From positions 1 to 36,377 of the forward strand of contig JANQRV010000530.1 of NCBI GenBank assembly GCA_028284395.1: a stretch of 36,377 bases of DNA, given 5' to 3'. The notes beneath the pieces are model-generated. The model was not told the DNA's origin. It did no database searches and worked only from the letters and a program-made list of their open reading frames with translations. Of the stretch, positions 24,651 to 33,989 are shown in pieces. Made by a program: the position numbers and the translations under genes. Numbering within the stretch: the first letter of the stretch is position 1; each line of letters begins with the position of its first letter. The DNA is from Saprospiraceae bacterium. Lineage in GTDB: Bacteria; Bacteroidota; Bacteroidia; Chitinophagales; Saprospiraceae.

Positions 24651-26045
24651 TCAATCCTTTGCCGGTCTCTTTTTGGGATAAAACTCAGAAACCGCATGTT
24701 CGCGATGGGCAATAGCAGCGATTTCCCGAACAACTTCAGGGTGATCTGCCGCAATGTTCAGGCGCTCGGCAGGATCTTTGCTCAGATCATACAACTCCCA
24801 CGGTTGATCAACTTGAAGTTTAATTCCTTTCCAATCCTTCCACCGGACCGCCTGTTGGAAGTCTCGCTCATAGAATTCCCAATAAAGAATCGTTTCCGGA
24901 CTTCGCCAGGCATCGTTACCATTCCAAAAAGCAGATGAAATATCCCGACCGTCGATATCGGACGGAACCTTTCCTCCCCCCATTGCAGCCAATGTGGGCA
25001 TTACATCCATAAAATGCCATGGTAGGTCGTTGGTAGTACCTGCTTCTATCTTACCGGGGTAACGAACAATCATTGGCGTGCGGATTCCACCTTCGTATAG
25101 ATCTCTCTTGCGCCCCCTCAGCAGGCCTGAGCTGTTGAATCGGCCCTCCCAGCGTTCCGCAGCTCCATTATCCGAGCAGAAAAAGACGGCGGTATTTTCG
25201 TCCAACTCCAATTCTTTTAACAGCGTCATCATGCGACCAATATCGGCATCCATTCTGGAAATCATGGCTGCTACAATTCGCTCGTTTTCCTCCCAATGAC
25301 TACTATCGGCATAAATGCCCAAATCTGGTACTTCATATTTCGAGTGCGGGATCGTGTAGGGTAAGTACAGGAAAAAAGCAGTATCCTGATGCACCTCAAT
25401 AAAATCGAGTGCAAAGTCGGCAAACAAATCGTGTACGTAGGTTCCTGTCGCCCCGTCTTTGTTTTCATCGAGTTCTATTCTTTCCGTGTTGTGCCAAAGA
25501 AAAGGAACGTAATACGAATGTGCTCTACGTTGATTGAGGAACCCGAAGAATTCATCGAAACCTTGTTGATTGGGTTCACCAGTTGTATTGGGTTCACCAA
25601 GTCCCCATTTTCCTGCCATTCCCGTCACATAACCGGCTGCCTTCAAAACTTCGGCAATCGTCGTATCCCGATCTTGGAGCGGAATTCGTCCGGGCCTTCC
25701 TCCCAATCCAACAACCCCTCCATTTCCAAAATTACCTCTTACGGTAGTATGCCCCGTATGTTGACCGGTCATTAGGACCGACCTGGAGGGCGCACATACC
25801 GGCGAACCAGCATAGCACTGTGTAAACTTCATGCCTTCGGCTGCCATTTGGTCAATATGAGGCGTCTTGATCAATTGTTGTCCATAACATCCCAAATCAG
25901 CATAACCCAAATCGTCAACCATGATGAAAATGATATTGGGTCGATTTGTCATTTCCGTTTCAACTTCTTCGATAGGCCCTGAATCACACGAATAAAAAAC
26001 GGGTATGCATAGTGCTAATACGAGTAATCTTCTTTGGTTTTTCAT
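24651..26045 (-). CDS. Sulfatase, arylsulfatase A-like (lipoprotein)
   Basis: 464 aa from the ATG at 26045. The frame extends to 26120, but a lipoprotein signal (LLVLALCIPVFYSC, Cys20) begins at the inner ATG. Motifs: MVDDLGYADLGCYG with D44 and D45, formylglycine motif C84-APSR, K146 in AGKWGLG (Gly where many family members have His), YTIPHSKYEVP, and D292-N293 in CSDNGA with K313 in GRKRDLYEGGIRTP. GKWGLG and the IRTPMIVRYPG block place it in a different sulfatase subfamily from the three at 8639-13239. It is separated from them by the two propeller genes and the 23943 gene and has its own upstream region, so it may be regulated apart. Confidence 0.9.
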   Translation of the reverse strand: MKNQRRLLVLALCIPVFYSCDSGPIEEVETEMTNRPNIIFIMVDDLGYADLGCYGQQLIKTPHIDQMAAEGMKFTQCYAGSPVCAPSRSVLMTGQHTGHTTVRGNFGNGGVVGLGGRPGRIPLQDRDTTIAEVLKAAGYVTGMAGKWGLGEPNTTGEPNQQGFDEFFGFLNQRRAHSYYVPFLWHNTERIELDENKDGATGTYVHDLFADFALDFIEVHQDTAFFLYLPYTIPHSKYEVPDLGIYADSSHWEENERIVAAMISRMDADIGRMMTLLKELELDENTAVFFCSDNGAAERWEGRFNSSGLLRGRKRDLYEGGIRTPMIVRYPGKIEAGTTNDLPWHFMDVMPTLAAMGGGKVPSDIDGRDISSAFWNGNDAWRSPETILYWEFYERDFQQAVRWKDWKGIKLQVDQPWELYDLSKDPAERLNIAADHPEVVREIAAIAHREHAVSEFYPKKRPAKD

Positions 26046-26412
26046 TTTGATGTCATTTTTGATGTCCAAATACCACCTAACCGGATCATTGGTAAACCAG
26101 ACCTGAGATTTTCTCGTCAATTAAGCAGGTGATCAAATTGACTTATAATTCTCTCTGGCCTCTTTTTCCGCTGGCCTGCGTTCTTCCTTAGTCATTTAGC
26201 TGCGGCTATACTCCTTCGGTCGGGCCTGGTCCAACAAAAAAATAGCCTCAGATAAATTTTACCATTCAATTTGATCACCGGCTTAAGTTAAAAAATGAAT
26301 AGGAATAATAGTATAGGGCTACCCTAATTTTCATCATTTGCCGTAACTTTCAATTTGTAATTTGCAGGATTCTTAATTGAAGCCAGACAACAAGAAAATC
26401 TTATCTTAACCT
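26046..26412. other. 367-bp divergent intergenic region
   Basis: The region holds the upstream sequences of the sulfatase gene (leftward) and the dehydrogenase-cytochrome gene (rightward). I find no protein-like frame. Bases ~26150-26235 are noticeably more G+C-rich than their surroundings and read like a separate block (for example TTTAGCTGCGGCTATACTCC), possibly a dispersed intergenic repeat. The rest is AT-rich. Near 26337-26367 there are several TTTG/ATTTG boxes that could include a promoter for the rightward gene, but none fits TTTG-N19-TAnnTTTG exactly. Confidence 0.4.
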
Positions 26413-28686
26413 ATGTCTTTATCACAAAAAAAATCGGTAACCGTACGTAACTCATGCCTCTTAGTTTTGCTATTGGCGCTGATCAGCTTTTCCGGGTGCG
26501 AAGATTACTCTCAGCCTGATATCTCCATAGATGAATTTGTAATAAAAGACGGCTTCAAAATAGAAGTGGTGGCTAGCGAACCCCTACTGGATTCACCAGT
26601 CGCTATGATTTTTGACGCTCAGGGAAGGATCTGGGCGGTCGAACTGACGGGCTATATGAGGAACATCGACGGAGATGATGAAGATTTACCCGACGGACGT
26701 ATCGTTATTTTGGAAGACCGAAATGGTGACGGCCGTATGGATAAGCGGACGGTATTCATAGACAGTCTACGCACTCCCAGGGCCATCTCCTTTGCTTATG
26801 GTGGTTTACTCTACGCCGAAACACCAAATCTTTGGTGGGTACCGATCGAGGGAGACCGACCGGGAAAGAAAGAGTTGGTTGACTCTGTTTATGTCGTAGG
26901 CGGCAATATTGAGCACCAGCCAAATGGACTATTATACAACCTGGACAATTGGATTTACAGTGCCAAGTGCAGTGCCCGATATCGCAGAAAAGCTGGTAAG
27001 TGGATAAAGGAAGCAACCACATTTCGAGGACAATGGGGCATCAGCCAAGATGATGAAGGGCGTCTATACTACAATAGCAACAGCAACCCACTGAAAGGTG
27101 ATTTCACATTTCCAAACCAATTGATTGCCAACCCTTTTCACAAGGCAGTCAATGGTGTCAATCAATCACTCACCAGAAATCGAAGATTGTTTCCCATACA
27201 TGATGCCCCCGTCAATCGAGGTTACAACCCAGGAGCATTGGATAGTCTGGGAAGAGTAAAATACCTTACTTCCGGCTGTAGTCCAGTCATTTACCGGGGC
27301 GACCAGTTTCCGGATGAGTTTAAAGGAAATGCCTTTATTTGTGCCCCGGAAGGCAATATTGTGAAGCGATATCTTCTGTCGGAAGAACATGGACAAATTA
27401 AAGCAGAATCCGCCTACAGCGAATCTGAATTTCTGGCTTCAAAAGACGGTACGTTTCGCCCCGTAAATTTGTATAATGGCTTCGATGGCTCACTCTATGT
27501 TTTAGACTTACGGAAAGGCATCATTCAACACCGTGCCTACATGTCGAGCTATCTTCGTGATAAAAGCATCGAACGGGGACTGGACACCATCAATGGACTG
27601 GGGCGCATTTATCGCATTTATTCCGACCAAGCAGAAAATATCAAAAGACCCGTGCTTAACGATCTTTCTACAGAAGGGTTATTAGAACTGCTTCAACACC
27701 CGAACGGTCAGCTAAGAAGTTTCGCCCAACAGCAATTGGTGTTCGAGGATCACCAAAATGCCCGGGAGGCATTGGAGGGGATCGCTATGAACCCGGTATT
27801 TCCACTTGCCCAAATACACGCACTCTGGGTTTTGGAAGGATTAAATACACTTCGTCCAGCACTACTTGAGCAAACAGCCCAAGTCTCCGAAACTCCTTTG
27901 GTGATGGTTCATCTCTTGAAGCTCTCAGAGTTTTTTCCGCCCGACCAAGCGACTCTATGGCCTATCTTTGAAAAGAGTTTTAATCTCGCTTCCCCAAAAG
28001 TCGACTTACAGCTCTGTCATACTTTGGGAAGATGGACAACCGAGGAAGCGCAAAAGCAATGGGATGGATTGGCAAAAAAATATGGAGACAGTCCACTATT
28101 CTCCGAGGCACTCATCAGTGGAATTGCCGGAAAGGAGAAAACAAAATTAACTCAGTTGGCCGAAAAAGTGGAAGAAAACGAGTTGGTCGGAATGCTGCAG
28201 GCGACCCTCCGTAACAAGGAACTAATCTCGGTACAAAGTCCTCAATTTCACACCCAGGAGTATGACGATAGCCGAACCAGAGGTTCAAAATTGTATGCTA
28301 CCTATTGCGCTACCTGCCATGGTCAGGACGGCAAAGGAATCGAGGACATTGCCCCTCCGCTTTATCATTCAGAATACGTGATGGAATCCCCGGAAAGGCT
28401 CATTCTAATTGCTTTACATGGGATGCAGGGCCCAGTCACTGTAAATGGTCAACGATATGAAATGAATGCCGTCATGCCCGGCATCAAAAACAACCCGGAA
28501 TTAAGCGACGAGGACATCGCCACGATTCTGCGTTTTATTGGGAATGGCTTTAATCCCAAACAAGCTCGCGTAAGTGCTGAGAAGGTAAAAGCAATACGGG
28601 AAATGACGGCCGATCGAGAGGCACTTTTTACCGCAGAGGAATTAGACGCCTGGATCGAAAAAAACTTAGACAAAAAAGGCGACTAA
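26413..28686 (+). CDS. Dehydrogenase-like propeller with helical repeats and cytochrome c domain (PVC-type), lipoprotein
   Basis: 757 aa. The signal ends SFSGC (Cys29). Residues ~40-400 form a glucose/sorbosone-dehydrogenase-like propeller of the 'membrane-bound dehydrogenase' type common in Planctomycetes and Verrucomicrobia: FVIKDGFKIEVVASEPLLDS, GRIWAVELTGYM, DGRIVILEDRNGDGRMDK, HQPNGLLYNLDNWIYSAK and FRPVNLYNGFDGSLYVLDL. Residues ~420-610 are helical, HEAT-like. The C-terminal cytochrome c domain has the heme motif C632-ATCH636 and a likely Met ligand in NAVMPG. It would oxidise a sugar or other substrate and pass electrons outward or to a periplasmic carrier. It is followed after one base by an FG-GAP gene. 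The substrate is unknown. Confidence 0.85.
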   Translation: MSLSQKKSVTVRNSCLLVLLLALISFSGCEDYSQPDISIDEFVIKDGFKIEVVASEPLLDSPVAMIFDAQGRIWAVELTGYMRNIDGDDEDLPDGRIVILEDRNGDGRMDKRTVFIDSLRTPRAISFAYGGLLYAETPNLWWVPIEGDRPGKKELVDSVYVVGGNIEHQPNGLLYNLDNWIYSAKCSARYRRKAGKWIKEATTFRGQWGISQDDEGRLYYNSNSNPLKGDFTFPNQLIANPFHKAVNGVNQSLTRNRRLFPIHDAPVNRGYNPGALDSLGRVKYLTSGCSPVIYRGDQFPDEFKGNAFICAPEGNIVKRYLLSEEHGQIKAESAYSESEFLASKDGTFRPVNLYNGFDGSLYVLDLRKGIIQHRAYMSSYLRDKSIERGLDTINGLGRIYRIYSDQAENIKRPVLNDLSTEGLLELLQHPNGQLRSFAQQQLVFEDHQNAREALEGIAMNPVFPLAQIHALWVLEGLNTLRPALLEQTAQVSETPLVMVHLLKLSEFFPPDQATLWPIFEKSFNLASPKVDLQLCHTLGRWTTEEAQKQWDGLAKKYGDSPLFSEALISGIAGKEKTKLTQLAEKVEENELVGMLQATLRNKELISVQSPQFHTQEYDDSRTRGSKLYATYCATCHGQDGKGIEDIAPPLYHSEYVMESPERLILIALHGMQGPVTVNGQRYEMNAVMPGIKNNPELSDEDIATILRFIGNGFNPKQARVSAEKVKAIREMTADREALFTAEELDAWIEKNLDKKGD

Positions 28687-28687
28687 T

Positions 28688-29926
28688 ATGAGAATTACCT
28701 TCTGTTCTTGCTGGGCAGTCATCGCTTTCCTGCTGCCGAACTTCCAAGCCTCCTGTCAATCCCCTACCAATGTCAAGGGATGGGACCTGCACATCATCGA
28801 TGACTCCTCTTCAGGAGCAGATGGGGTCAAACTAGGGGATGTAAACAAAGACGGACGAATCGATGTAGTTACGGGCTGGGAAGAAGGCGGCCTTACCAAA
28901 ATATATATCCGTCCAGAAAGCCTGCAGGTCCACAAACAATGGCCGGCAGTTATCGTTGGGAAAACCCCGGATGTGGAAGATGCGGTATTTGCTGATTTGA
29001 ATGGCGATGGTCAACTAGATGTCATCAGTTGCAGCGAAGGAAAATCTCGCCGAATATATATTCATTTTGCCCTCCCGACCATCGGAGAGTTGGGCAAAAA
29101 TTGGGACCAGGAAGTATTACCGGTTTCAAATCAATTGACGCAATGGATGTACGCTGAGCCAGCGCATATTAGAAGTCGGAAGAAACTGGATCTGGTGGCT
29201 GCGAGCAAAGGTAAGGATGGGCAAATCGGTTGGTTTCAAGTGAGCAAATCCCCTGAAAATTTATCGGATTGGCAGTGGCACCGAATTTCTAATGCCGGTT
29301 GGATTATGTCGATTATTATCCGGGACATGGATGCTGATGGTGACCAGGATATCATTGTATCGGATCGAAAAGGAAACCTAAGTGGCTGTAGGTGGTTGGA
29401 AAACCCCGGAAGACAAATCAAGCAAAAGCAACCTTGGAACAACCACTTCATTGGTGCTCACGGAGAGGAAGTTATGTTTATGACCATGGCGGACCTGGAT
29501 GGCGATGGGCATGAAGAAGCGATCGTCGCGGAACGGAGTCGGCAAAATGTGAGAATTTTTAGGAATACGGACTCGAAAGGAAAAAACTGGCAGGAGAGGA
29601 TCATCCCCATCCCGAGTTACGTTGGAACCGCTAAGTCTGTCGAAGTCGGCGACCTTGATAATGATGGAATACCCGACTTGGTTTTGAGCACCAATACTTA
29701 TAAAGACAACGTTCATGGCCTGGTTTGGGTCAGTGGCATGGATTTGCGTGGAGATCCCCCTCACTATTTTCAATCCATTTCGGGCATACATCCGGCAAAG
29801 TATGACAAGGTAGTCCTGCTGGACATAGATATGGATGGGGACCTAGATATTCTGACCTGTGAAGAAAATTATGGTCCCGATAGCAAGGGGCTGGGTGTTT
29901 GCTGGTATGAAAACAAAAAGAATTGA
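28688..29926 (+). CDS. FG-GAP/VCBS repeat secreted protein
   Basis: 412 aa. An N-terminal signal of about 22 residues (VIAFLLPNFQASC) is followed by six or more calcium-binding repeat turns of the integrin-type FG-GAP propeller: DVNKDGRIDVVTG (51-63), DLNGDGQLDVIS, DMDADGDQDIIVSD, DLDGDGHEEAIVAE, DLDNDGIPDLVLS and DIDMDGDLDILTCEEN. Such propellers mediate binding at the cell surface; no catalytic motif is visible. The ATG at 28688 is one base after the upstream stop codon, so translation is probably coupled to the dehydrogenase-cytochrome protein, and a physical partnership is likely. The gene ends 26 bp from the convergent permease gene. Confidence 0.88.
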   Translation: MRITFCSCWAVIAFLLPNFQASCQSPTNVKGWDLHIIDDSSSGADGVKLGDVNKDGRIDVVTGWEEGGLTKIYIRPESLQVHKQWPAVIVGKTPDVEDAVFADLNGDGQLDVISCSEGKSRRIYIHFALPTIGELGKNWDQEVLPVSNQLTQWMYAEPAHIRSRKKLDLVAASKGKDGQIGWFQVSKSPENLSDWQWHRISNAGWIMSIIIRDMDADGDQDIIVSDRKGNLSGCRWLENPGRQIKQKQPWNNHFIGAHGEEVMFMTMADLDGDGHEEAIVAERSRQNVRIFRNTDSKGKNWQERIIPIPSYVGTAKSVEVGDLDNDGIPDLVLSTNTYKDNVHGLVWVSGMDLRGDPPHYFQSISGIHPAKYDKVVLLDIDMDGDLDILTCEENYGPDSKGLGVCWYENKKN

Positions 29927-29952
29927 GCAGCAATTACACCAATAACCAAAAG

Positions 29953-32487
29953 TTACCCTACTTCTTTCCTTAGAACTTCTAATGGAGATTTATTGACCAC
30001 TTCGCGACTATTAATTAAACCAATGAAGATGGTAAGTCCTACAACAAATAGAAACACACCGATGATTGGCCACCATTGGATGTTAAAATCCAGTTCCAAT
30101 TGAAAACGAGCCAAGAGATAACTACCAACCAGTGAAATGACAATTCCAGTAGCGGCAGATAAAGCTCCCAACAGGGCATATTCAGTGGCATTGATCTGCA
30201 TAATTTGCTTCCGACTGGCTCCAATGGTGCGCAAGAGCACGCTTTCTTTGATGCGCTGAAACTTACTCAGTAGCAGGGAACTGATCAATACGATCAAGCC
30301 GGTTAGAATGCTAAAAGCAGCCATGAATTTAATGATGTAAGAGATCTTTGATAGAATGTCGTTTAAGGTTTCCAAAATAGACCCTAGATCAATAACGGAA
30401 ACATTGGGAAAAGTCCGAACTACCTTACTTCGATATCGGGCCGTAGTTTCGGTATTGGGAGATTTGGTTATCAATACTTGGAATTGTGGAGCCTCTTCCA
30501 AAACTCCAGTGGGAAAAACGATCATGAAGTTGGTTTGCATTTGGCGGAAATCAATCGTCCGAATGCTGCCGACGTAGGTTTTCACCCGGGTTCCCTGAAC
30601 ATTAAAAACGATGTCATCGCCAACATCGACCTTGAGTGCATCGGCGAAATTGTCTGAAATGGAAATAAAGACCGAATCGCCGGGGTTCTTGACCCGCCCC
30701 CGAAAGGTTCCCCGAATCACTTCTTCGGATTGATCGAGCGAATCCCGAAAAGTGACTCTAGATTCCCGATTGGCAGCCCATCTACTGGCCCGCCTAGTGG
30801 TATCGGCAAACCATTGCTTTTTGGTTTTACCTTTCCACTCCAAAACGGTCATCGTAACAATGGGCACCTGTTGAATTACCGGCATATCGAACTCTTCGGT
30901 AATATTTGCCAATTGATCTTTCTGGCTACGTTCAATGCCGTATAGGATCATATTGGGTTGATTTCCGGCATCCATCTGAGCTACATTATTCAACAACAAG
31001 CCCTGTATAATAAATAGGGTGGTTAAAATGGCCGTACCAAGGCCAATGGATACCAATAAGGTTTGGGTTTGGTTATTAGGCCGAAAAAGGTTGGACAATC
31101 CCTGGCGAAGAACAAAATTCCAATTGCGCGGGAAAAAGCGACGGACCGCCCAAATAATTCCTTTAGAAACAAAGTAAAGGATCAAAAAAGCCACAATTAA
31201 TCCACCTGTAAAGGCAAAACCCTCATTAATCCTACCGGTTAAGCGCCATAGAAAGAGAAAAATGCTGCCAATGATTGCCACGTAAATTCCCCACTTCAGG
31301 GGATCCATCGGCTGTACATCTTCTTCAAAAGATGCACGCAACGTGCGCAGAGGACTGATGTTACGTACAGAAATCAATGGGATCAATGCAAAGAGCACGG
31401 TAATGATCAAACCAATTGTCAATCCTTCCCAAACCGCTCGCCACGATAACTCCGTACTCACCTTCAAGGGAAGAAAATCACTTAAAATCTTGGGGATAAG
31501 GATTTGAATCGCCGTTCCCAAAATAGTCCCCAGCAATGCACCAATCAGACCAAGGAGTAAGATCTGAAAAAAGTAGATGAAAAATGCTTGATTTCCTTTC
31601 ATACCAAGACAGCGAAAAACAGCAATAGAGGGGATCTTATTCTTGATATAGATAAACACGCTGCTAGCAACACCGATACACCCTAAAAGTAGCGAAACCA
31701 GTGCCACGAGATTCAGAAAATAGTTGAGATTTGAGAACGCCTCACTCAAATCTTCCTTTTGTTCGTTTACCGTCTCAATTCGAGTACTTTCATCCCGAAA
31801 TGCCCGACGGTGCTCCGCTTCCCAAGCATCCGGGTCAAATCCTGAAGGCACTTTATGATAATATTTGTAATCGACAAAACTCCCCGGCTGAACCAATTCG
31901 GTATCATCGACGTATCGCTTCGGAATGTAGACGGCCGGAGCAAAACCAGAGCCGGCTCCGATGCTACCGAAAGTGGTCATCAATCGACCTTCAATCGGAA
32001 AAGTTGCTTGCCCAACCTTAATGCTATCTCCAACCTCAAGGCCATACTGTAACATCATCGACTCATCCACCAAAGCAGCTCTCTTTTGGCGAAAACTTTT
32101 GCTCGCGGCCTCCGGCAGGGTTTTCAGTTTTCCATAGAACGGAAAATCCCCTTCAAGTGCTTTCAGACGTACAAACTGGCTTTCATCGACTTTGGCCAGG
32201 TAGGACATGGAAAAGAGTTCCATTTCTGAAGCCCTTTGTCCAGGTATGGAATCGACTGACTTTTGCAGGTTTTCGCTCAACGGTTGGTTGCGTTCGAATA
32301 CCAGATCGGCACCAAGCAATGAAGCTGCCTCCCGGTCAATGTCCTTTACGACATTGTAGTTGAAAGAGTTGATGGCTACCAAAGCCGCGATTCCCAGAAT
32401 GATCGAAGACATAAACATAAAGAGCTTCCTTCGATCCTTTCTACTATCTCTGAGTGCAGTTCTGATCAAAAATCTCGTTTGCTTCAT
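29953..32487 (-). CDS. ybbP: ABC transporter permease, YbbP-like (two FtsX domains)
   Basis: 844 aa, the normal size for the family. A membrane helix at ~22-44 is followed by a long periplasmic MacB-core-like region. The first FtsX set of helices covers ~255-370 (LNYFLNLVALVSLLLGCIGV, FIYFFQILLLGLIGALLGTI). More helices lie at ~395-440 and ~475, followed by a second periplasmic domain and a final FtsX set at ~720-830 (FMAAFSILTGLIVLISSLLL, ESVLLRTIGASRKQIMQINA). Its ATG overlaps the stop of the ATPase gene by 4 bp (ATGA), so the two form one unit. With the divergent SGNH esterase gene at 33285 it makes the conserved tesA-ybbA-ybbP group. The transported substrate is not established for this family. 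Confidence 0.92.
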   Translation of the reverse strand: MKQTRFLIRTALRDSRKDRRKLFMFMSSIILGIAALVAINSFNYNVVKDIDREAASLLGADLVFERNQPLSENLQKSVDSIPGQRASEMELFSMSYLAKVDESQFVRLKALEGDFPFYGKLKTLPEAASKSFRQKRAALVDESMMLQYGLEVGDSIKVGQATFPIEGRLMTTFGSIGAGSGFAPAVYIPKRYVDDTELVQPGSFVDYKYYHKVPSGFDPDAWEAEHRRAFRDESTRIETVNEQKEDLSEAFSNLNYFLNLVALVSLLLGCIGVASSVFIYIKNKIPSIAVFRCLGMKGNQAFFIYFFQILLLGLIGALLGTILGTAIQILIPKILSDFLPLKVSTELSWRAVWEGLTIGLIITVLFALIPLISVRNISPLRTLRASFEEDVQPMDPLKWGIYVAIIGSIFLFLWRLTGRINEGFAFTGGLIVAFLILYFVSKGIIWAVRRFFPRNWNFVLRQGLSNLFRPNNQTQTLLVSIGLGTAILTTLFIIQGLLLNNVAQMDAGNQPNMILYGIERSQKDQLANITEEFDMPVIQQVPIVTMTVLEWKGKTKKQWFADTTRRASRWAANRESRVTFRDSLDQSEEVIRGTFRGRVKNPGDSVFISISDNFADALKVDVGDDIVFNVQGTRVKTYVGSIRTIDFRQMQTNFMIVFPTGVLEEAPQFQVLITKSPNTETTARYRSKVVRTFPNVSVIDLGSILETLNDILSKISYIIKFMAAFSILTGLIVLISSLLLSKFQRIKESVLLRTIGASRKQIMQINATEYALLGALSAATGIVISLVGSYLLARFQLELDFNIQWWPIIGVFLFVVGLTIFIGLINSREVVNKSPLEVLRKEVG

Positions 32488-33173
32488 GACAATTCATTGA
32501 TTTGATCCGAGATCACTCTTCCTCCCTTCAATTGAATAATTCGACCGGTCTTACGTGCTAATTCTAAATCGTGTGTAACGATGATCAAAGTCGTACCCTT
32601 CTCTTCATTCAATTCAAAAATCAGATCTTCCACCTTTTGACTGGTTTCATCGTCGAGATTGCCGGTTGGTTCATCTGCAAATAGTACTTTGGGCGCATTA
32701 CTAAACGCCCGTGCCAAAGATACGCGCTGTTGTTCCCCTCCGGAGAGTTGACTTGGGTAGTGACTCGAGCGATCTTTAAGTCCAACTCTTTCCAGCAAAT
32801 CCAAAGCTATTTTTCGAGCACCGCTTTGCCCTTGCAGTTCCAAGGGAATCATTACATTTTCCAACGCTGTTAGTGTGGGAATCAACTGGAAGTTTTGAAA
32901 AATAAAGCCTACATGTTCATTCCGGATGGCCGCTCGCTCATCTTCCGACAAATCATTGATCAGACCGTTGTAAAGCATAACCGTGCCACTAGAAGGTCGA
33001 TCTAAGCCGGCGCAAAGGCCCAGTAAAGTGGTTTTTCCACTTCCTGAGGGGCCGACGATCGCAATTCTTTCGCCTTCTTGAATACTGAAGGATACATCTT
33101 CCAACACGGTAAGGTTTCGACTCCCGCTACGGTACGTTTTGGTCAATTTCTCGACGCTGAGGATATCCGGCAT
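32484..33173 (-). CDS. ybbA: ABC transporter ATP-binding protein, YbbA-like
   Basis: 229 aa, the length of LolD/MacB-type ATPases. Motifs: Walker [10 protein letters not shown] (about 39-47), Q-loop in [20 protein letters not shown], signature LSGGEQQR, Walker [13 protein letters not shown] and H-loop in [12 protein letters not shown]. The [17 protein letters not shown] block is typical of the MacB/LolD/YbbA branch, which drives mechanotransmission rather than solute import. Its end overlaps the YbbP-like permease gene by 4 bp. It is divergent from the TesA-like gene across 111 bp, the same order as in Escherichia coli. Confidence 0.93.
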   Translation of the reverse strand: MPDILSVEKLTKTYRSGSRNLTVLEDVSFSIQEGERIAIVGPSGSGKTTLLGLCAGLDRPSSGTVMLYNGLINDLSEDERAAIRNEHVGFIFQNFQLIPTLTALENVMIPLELQGQSGARKIALDLLERVGLKDRSSHYPSQLSGGEQQRVSLARAFSNAPKVLFADEPTGNLDDETSQKVEDLIFELNEEKGTTLIIVTHDLELARKTGRIIQLKGGRVISDQINELS

Positions 33174-33284
33174 ATCAATTTTCGTTTTCGGTGCGATTGA
33201 TAGGGAAAACTTTTGATTTGATCAATCGTTGATTATTCAAAGATCCGTGAAACGGTATAAATTTGTAATCTAAAAGATATCAAA

Positions 33285-33980
33285 ATGCTAAAAATACAAA
33301 TCGGCTGGACATTATTGGCTTTGATCGGCCTTTTCGCTACTGCCTGCCAGGATAAACAACCAAAATCAGAAGAAGTTGACATAGAACAGACGAAAGCCCC
33401 GGTATCAGTAGCCGAAACAACTGAAAAAGACGACAAAGTGATTTTGTTTTTTGGCAATAGCCTGACTGCCGGGTACGGATTGGATCAAGACCAGTCCTTT
33501 CCTTCTCTGGTCCAGGATCGAATTCATGAGAAGGGATTAAAGTATACTGTAGTCAATGCTGGGTTGAGCGGAGAAACCACCGCCGGCGGAAAGGAACGCA
33601 TCGATTGGGTATTGCGGCAGAAGGTAGATATTTTTATACTTGAGCTCGGTGGAAATGACATGTTACGTGGATTGAATGTCAAAGCAACAGAAGAAAATCT
33701 TCGCGCCATTATTGACCGTGTAAGAGCCAAATACCCCAATATACCCATCATCCTAGCCGGGATGCAGGCCCCACCCAATATGGGAGCTGATTACACCAAT
33801 ACCTTTGGTGGTATTTATCCTAAGTTGGCCAAGGAATACGACGCCGGATTGATCCCATTCCTCTTAGATGGAGTTGCCCAAGTAAAAACATTAAATCTGC
33901 CGGACGGCATTCATCCGAATGCCGAAGGGCAAAAGATCGTCTTGGAAAACGTCTGGCGTGTTTTGGAAGCGTATCTGTAA
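33285..33980 (+). CDS. tesA: SGNH esterase / TesA-like arylesterase, lipoprotein
   Basis: 231 aa. The lipoprotein signal ends LFATAC (Cys21), followed by a ~30-residue acidic linker. All SGNH blocks are present: block I FFGNSLTAGYGL with Ser59, block II NAGLSGETTAGG with Gly94, block III LGGNDMLRG with Asn124, and block V PDGIHPNAEG with Asp207 and His210. The TesA family hydrolyses thioesters and aryl or lysophospholipid esters in the periplasm. Pairing with YbbA/YbbP-type genes is a long-standing conserved neighbourhood. The gene ends 9 bp from the convergent acyl-CoA dehydrogenase-like gene. Confidence 0.92.
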   Translation: MLKIQIGWTLLALIGLFATACQDKQPKSEEVDIEQTKAPVSVAETTEKDDKVILFFGNSLTAGYGLDQDQSFPSLVQDRIHEKGLKYTVVNAGLSGETTAGGKERIDWVLRQKVDIFILELGGNDMLRGLNVKATEENLRAIIDRVRAKYPNIPIILAGMQAPPNMGADYTNTFGGIYPKLAKEYDAGLIPFLLDGVAQVKTLNLPDGIHPNAEGQKIVLENVWRVLEAYL

Positions 33981-33989
33981 GATGACGCC

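Noticed and set aside
25389..25775. 128-residue plus-strand frame
   Set aside because: It lies opposite the arylsulfatase A-like gene and has no independent support.
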